NCBI RefSeq assembly: GCF_019320115.1
Contig: NC_089581.1
Location: 69,048,485 to 69,112,484 of the forward strand
Length of the DNA stretch: 64,000 bases
Reading direction: 5' to 3'
From: Miscanthus floridulus
Lineage: Eukaryota > Streptophyta > Magnoliopsida > Poales > Poaceae
Positions 59,885 to 64,000 of this stretch are shown one piece after another; position 1 is the stretch's first letter; the number at the start of each line of letters is the position of its first letter. The translations under genes and the position numbers were made by a program. The notes beneath the pieces were generated by a model. It worked only from the letters and a program-made list of their open reading frames with translations. It had not been told where the DNA came from and made no database searches.

Positions 59885-60247
59885 ATTTACTTTCACTTTG
59901 TCATATGAAGAAAAGACCAAAACAAACATTGTACATCTTGATGAGTTATACAACTTTTTAGTTGAAAACTTTTTCATTTGAATTAATTTACTACTTCAAA
60001 ATTTGCTTTGAAATTTTCTTTGCCAAGTGTAAAAAAAACACTCAGCAAAGAAGCTTCTTTGCCGAGTGTTTTTTTGACACTCGGCAAAGAAGCTTCTTTG
60101 TCGAGTGTCAAAAAAACACTCGGCAAAGAGCTTCTTTGCCGAGTGTCAAAAAAAACACTCGGCAAAGGCGTCTTTGACGAGTGCCCGAAAAACAACACTC
60201 GGCAAACCACTTGGCACTCGGCAAAGAGCCGGTCTCCGGTAGTGATG

Positions 60248-60619
60248 GTTTTGGGTGGCTGTCATACCAAAGGAAATCTTCAGATCTTAAAGCTTGTGCA
60301 GTTTTGCTGTTGAATAATACCTTTGTTCATAGGCCATGAAGAGGATGAGGAGTTGTTTGCTTGCTTGGCGTGGGGCTAGTATAGATAGCCCATTCATCAG
60401 CTCTGTTGTTTCATTGTTGCATTCACCACTTCCATTTTAGCCTCATTGGCCCTAATGAGGGCCTATAACTTATATATTTAATATCATTTTATATTATGAG
60501 ATTTCTCTAAATATTATAATATAATGGCATGATCTAAAATTTGATGTCTCTGTTACGTGCCCACTTACTGTATATAAGTAGAAATTTCAATCTATGTGCA
60601 CTGGCGTGGAGATATACAA
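60248..60619. other. AT-rich sequence without a recognised gene
   Basis: It continues the locus interrupted by the CACTA element. There are AT-rich runs at 60465-60540 and no supported ORF. Confidence 0.3.
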
Positions 60620-61010
60620 AAGGGCTGCAATCCAAGAGTTTGCTATCTCAACTTGGCATCCATATAATTTTGGCAAAACAAGAAAAAATAGCCACCAACA
60701 GTTTGGCAAAATAACTTGGCATCAATAGCAACTTGGCAAATCTTCCCTCCGCGCGCGCAAATATACGCGCGCGTATACGGCTTGGCATCCGGGCTCTTCG
60801 TTTCTTAGCGGGGCTCTTCGTTCTCTTAGCGGGGCTCTTCGTTCACTTAGCGGGCCTCTTCGTTTGCTTAGCGGGTTTTTTTATTTTACCAAGTCAAAAA
60901 TGCCAAACTCTTGGAGATGGATTGTTTTTTTACTTGGCATATAATTTTGGGAGTTGGCAAATCACAAGATTTGCCAAGTAAAATTTGACAAACTCTTGGA
61001 GATGCTCTAA
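60620..61010. mobile_element. MITE-like element with CCAAGAGTTTG ends
   Basis: The left end AGGGCTGCAATCCAAGAGTTTG and the right end, reverse complement TTAGAGCATCTCCAAGAGTTTG, share an inverted repeat. ACTTGGCAT and TTTGCCAAGT words recur in inverted orientation. Such GAGCATCTCCAAGAGTTTG ends are common in panicoid MITEs. No TSD could be fixed. The interior carries a 21-bp tandem repeat. Confidence 0.5.
60781..60870 (+). repeat. 21-bp tandem repeat, 4 units
   Basis: The unit GGGCTCTTCGTTCNCTTAGCG is repeated four times; one frame gives a seven-residue repeat of the form LAGLFVx. It is preceded by the palindromic GCGCGCGCAAATATACGCGC region (60751-60775). Confidence 0.75.
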
Positions 61011-61836
61011 GGACACTCTCTTCCAAGTCTATCTTTTCTTTCTTTGTTCAAGCCTATCAATCAAATTCTAACATATGAATAGCTTAGAGCTTCCATCCCA
61101 ACAATAATGGAAGCAGCTAGCATATTTATATGGTTAATGGATTAGTGGCGGTAAATGTAGCACCTCTAAGCCAGTGACCTGGTTTGGAGTATTGTTAAAA
61201 CTCAGGAAATGAAACTTAAATGAGATTTTGTGTCTAATTGGTCCGCCAATGTTGATGATGCAAGTAAGAATTACCGGGAGTAGCTATGAATATAAGCAGG
61301 AAGAATAAGGAGTTCCAGAGCGCATACCTTGGAGACAACATATGCAAGGTGTCGAGCAGCAGCTCACGCGTACCAGTGGACGCCATGTCGCCATCCGCTG
61401 CTCAAGCTACACCCGGAGTGCGGCAAGAGCAGCAGTCCCCTGGAGAGGAGCGACCACCCAGGCATGACAATACAAAAAATAATAATTGCCTAAGCTAGGT
61501 ACCAAACAGGTGGGACAGGATTCCGCAATTAATGCTCACACAATTGAAAAGCAATGAGCAAATAAACATGCATTCATTCACAAAGATATAATACACAAAA
61601 ACAAATTTGCAAGCAACACACAAATAACCATCATGTTCAGAATGATCGAAGAAATATAATTACCTGGGGCCAAAGCATCTTAGAGATGGGACGTGGACGA
61701 TAGCCTCAATCCATGGGGGAAGGAAGAGGTCCGTGGGTGAAGGAAGAGGAGTTAATGCTTTCAGTGTCTTGTTGCGCATATCAATACTAACTAGAAATCC
61801 AGTCTGGTCGCTAAACTTGTGCACGACTTTGAAGTA
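61011..61836. other. Spacer without a recognised gene
   Basis: A plus-strand frame at 61286-61498 (70 codons, Ser/Pro/Gln-rich) has no recognisable domain. The rest is low-complexity, AT-rich sequence. Confidence 0.3.
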
Positions 61837-61837
61837 G

Positions 61838-62069
61838 GGACCTGTTTAGATTCCAAAAATTTTCATCCTAAAGTGTCACATCGAATTTTGCGGCATATGT
61901 ATGGAGTACTAAATGTAGACGAAAAACAAAACTAATTACACAGTTGGGTGAGAAATTGCGAGACGAAACTTTCGAACATAATTAGTCCATAATTAGACAC
62001 TAATTGCCAAATACAAACAAAAATGCTACAGTAGCTAAAACCAAAAATTTTTGCCAACTAAATGCGCCC
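61838..62069. mobile_element. MITE (about 232 bp) with GTTTAG...CTAAA ends
   Basis: The left end GGACCTGTTTAGATTCCAAA and the right end TTTTTGCCAACTAAATGCGC form imperfect inverted repeats. Internal words (GTTTGTATTTGxCAA, ATTATGGACTAATTA, CTGTAGCATTTTTG, read on the complementary strand) match a very common grass MITE family. TAG flanks both sides. Confidence 0.75.
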
Positions 62070-62640
62070 TAGATTGTATCATCATCGCCATCGATGCCAA
62101 TTGCTGGGAGATGGCAGTGCATTTTCTAATAGGTGAATCCCTCTGCAGACTGAGCAGTGAAGTCAATATCATCAGCATCCACGACCAGCCTGCTTGACCA
62201 GGCCTCTACAACGATGGTCCGTGACCATGTCACAACCAATGTTTTAAATAGTGGGCTATGATATTTAGTGATGACTTTCTCCAAAAGCTATAAAAAACTA
62301 TAGCTAGCTATAGCGAAAGCTATTAATTTTGTAGTTTTATAAAAACATGAAAATTATTAATGAATTATGCACATAAACATTTAACTAGACAAAAATTTTA
62401 TAAACACAAATACTTAAATACATGAATATTTAGGAGAATATGTTTCCAAGTCCATTATGTTAGAACTGATAGTTCTGAAATAAGAGAGAGAAAGGGAGGA
62501 GGAGAGAGCTCGGTGGTGGAGAGAGGACACACTACATTTTTGAACAAGTGGAAATGCGTGGGAGCCACTGCAACTTATACAAGTGACTCTTTAGTGGGGT
62601 TGGATTTCACATGACACTGCTCTAGCTACTAGTTCAGCCT
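62070..62640. other. Spacer with a GCTATAG-rich patch
   Basis: At 62240-62330 AGTGGGCTATGATAT and AGCTATAGCGAAAGCTAT occur, resembling the ends of a known kind of grass DNA transposon fragment. No terminal structure was established. No gene seen. Confidence 0.3.
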
Positions 62641-64000
62641 CTTCTAGGGGGAGACTTGGCCAATATACCTCATGGGCTCCCCAACATCGCTCCTGGCAAA
62701 CACTTTAGTAGGAGGGGCTTCGCCACACTTCAGTGACTCCAACGACTCACCCACGCCAACACTTCCACGTGAGGGGCCTCACCATCATCTTCGGCGACAA
62801 CAATGACTAACCTTCGACGCCAACAGCCAGAGGGGCTTCTCCGACATCTCCGACATCAACACCGACAATACGTATCTTCGGTGACTACAACAACTTGCCT
62901 CCGCCAAAACTTTAGCACAAGGGGCTTCGCTGATATCTTCAGCATCTACACCAACAACGCATTTCATCAACACCTTCAGCACGAGGGCCTTCACCAACTT
63001 CTTCAGCATTGACAACGACTCGCCTCTACCAACACTCGGCATGAGGGGTTTCGCCAACATCATCTTCGATGACTACAACAACTCGTCTTCACCAACACAT
63101 CAAGGGGCTTCACTATCATCTTTGGCCACTATAACGACTCAAGAACCTTTGTCGACACCTTTGGCATCAACGTTTATGATGACTTGCCTTCATTGCCTAG
63201 TTCGAGGGGCTACATCAACTCGTTCGGCACCGAGGTCTACTTCACCTTTCTTGACCACTTCATCTCGATGGGCTCACCGACAACTTCTATCTAGACATCT
63301 ACTTATGCTACTATATATGACTACTATGACTAAGTCAACTACAACATGCACAACTGAATATTTGGTCACAAGCACCAGCCAAGAGGAGCTAGGGGAGGAC
63401 CTGACACTCTAGAGGGTGATGTCTTCTGCTCGACGCTCATGAGAGAAGATTTAGAGGCTTCATGGAAACCTTCAACTATGACTACTTTGAGTACATCAAC
63501 TATGACGACTACACCCATTCATGAAGTGAAGGTGTGTCTCCACATGAAGCCTCACACGAGAAGGTCCTGAAGATGAAGATCTGCACACAGAAAAGGTCCC
63601 AAACCAGAGATGAAGACCTACACAACGAGGTCCAAGAGGAAAGATCTACACGCTGAGAAGCTCCCAGAGGCAAAGAGCTGTGTGTCAAGCGAAGCTAACA
63701 ATCCATGTCATAGAAGTGGCCAAGAAAGTCAAAGCCCAAATATGAAGATACCACGGAGATCAACATCAAGGCACTTAGAGTTAGTGGCTTCCTGAGTTAG
63801 CACTTGTATAGACTAGAGTCATGTGCATGCTCTTTTCTCCATGCCCTTTTTGCCATCAAGGTTTTTGAGATGGAGTTTTAGTTGAGGCGCACACGCATAG
63901 GTTATGAAGGGTGATCCTCGCGACCAGGGTTTGAGTTCTATTTGCGCCTCATGTAGTACGAGCATTTATTAGGGAATGGTGTACCATCCATAACCTAGTA
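62641..64000 (+). other. Degenerate retroelement-like region
   Basis: It contains a coding-like tandem repeat (62700-63170) followed by more Ser/Thr-rich coding-like sequence (to about 63800) with frequent stops, then LTR-like text (AAGGTTTTTGAGATGGAG...GAGGCGCACACG, near 63860-63890). The element type is uncertain; it continues outside the window. Confidence 0.4.
62700..63170 (+). repeat. About 60-bp coding-like tandem repeat, 7 copies
   Basis: The unit is GGGGCTTCGCCAACATCTTC plus GGCGACTACAACGACTCGCC plus ACGCCAACACTTTCGGCACGA with variation. One frame gives a roughly 20-residue repeat of the type RGFANIFGDYNDSPTPT. Substitutions and small indels have broken the frame. Confidence 0.7.

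Larger units (their letters stand above)
58839..60244. mobile_element. Non-autonomous CACTA element (1406 bp), TSD ATG
   Basis: The left end is CACTACCAGACTCAGTGGC and the right end GAGCCGGTCTCCGGTAGTG. The trinucleotide ATG flanks both sides (58836-58838 and 60245-60247), the 3-bp TSD expected for CACTA elements. Subterminal TTTGCCGAGTG/CACTCGGCAAAG motifs fill 58860-59030 and 60010-60225. There is no transposase. The interior holds a tRNA-like sequence, about 3.5 copies of a 150-bp repeat, and a hairpin. Confidence 0.9.

Noticed and set aside
58860..60225. Regularly repeated CACTCGGCAAAG motifs, considered as a CRISPR-like array
   Set aside because: The motifs are inverted and irregularly spaced subterminal repeats of a CACTA transposon in a plant genome.
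60237..60247. GGTAGTG terminus followed by ATG, considered as the missing right end of the 48004 CACTA
   Set aside because: Both elements happen to be flanked by ATG, but the subterminal motif here is TTTGCCGAGTG and pairs with 58839. The 48004 element uses GCCGGCAGTG.

Overview
This is a nuclear window from a grass, most likely a panicoid such as the sorghum/sugarcane/Miscanthus group. The taxonomic guess is inference: it rests on the repeat families (Sirevirus, Retand/RIRE2-type gypsy with antisense ORFs, a LARD, CACTA elements with TTTGCCGAGTG subterminal repeats, panicoid-type MITEs) and on a GC-rich gene with a short intron. No species can be named. More than 80 % of the window is transposable-element sequence.

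Positions 1-2944 are the 3' part of a plus-strand Ty3/gypsy element. It carries an antisense plant-mobile-domain ORF and ends in a 767-bp LTR. Positions 2945-3735 hold no gene.

Positions 3736-46557 are one minus-strand Sirevirus (Ty1/copia) that has been hit by four later insertions. Three of these have perfect 5-bp target-site duplications (TSDs) and one has a TSD with a single mismatch. They are: (a) a full-length 16.5-kb Retand/RIRE2-like gypsy element at 4678-21152 (TSD GATGG), with its own antisense ORF at 7208-10738; (b) a 2.9-kb solo LTR at 21953-24879 (TSD TTCTT), inside RNase H; (c) a 2.6-kb solo LTR at 27393-29962 (TSD ACTAC), between the GAG-pre-integrase domain and the integrase; (d) a 12.6-kb LARD at 33195-45786 (TSD CTGAC/CTAAC), with LTRs of about 4.74 kb around a 3.1-kb interior, sitting in the Sirevirus 5' LTR. 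With the insertions removed, a Sirevirus of about 8.2 kb remains in the expected order: LTR, PBS, gag, GAG-pre-IN, IN, RT, RNH, multiple PPTs, truncated LTR.

Positions 46558-48003 are an LTR-like fragment with a (CT)24 tract. From 48004 to about 54.6 kb lies a right-truncated autonomous-type CACTA element with decayed TNP2 transposase and Ulp1-like protease genes, and with a 1.2-kb solo LTR (TSD GTACC) inserted in it.

The only intact host-like gene is a two-exon classical short-chain dehydrogenase/reductase at 54651-55711 on the minus strand (304 aa). After it come a hAT element with an 8-bp TSD and a possible kinase-gene fragment (56290-57165), a GATA microsatellite, a 1.4-kb non-autonomous CACTA (58839-60244), two MITE-like elements, and a degenerate retroelement-like stretch with a 60-bp coding-like tandem repeat (62700-63170).

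Almost every element ORF is a pseudogene. In the best-aligned case (7208-7500) all five in-frame stops are TAG where the family has CAG, as expected from deamination of methylated CHG sites. No bacterial-type operon, CRISPR array or other non-transposon system was seen.
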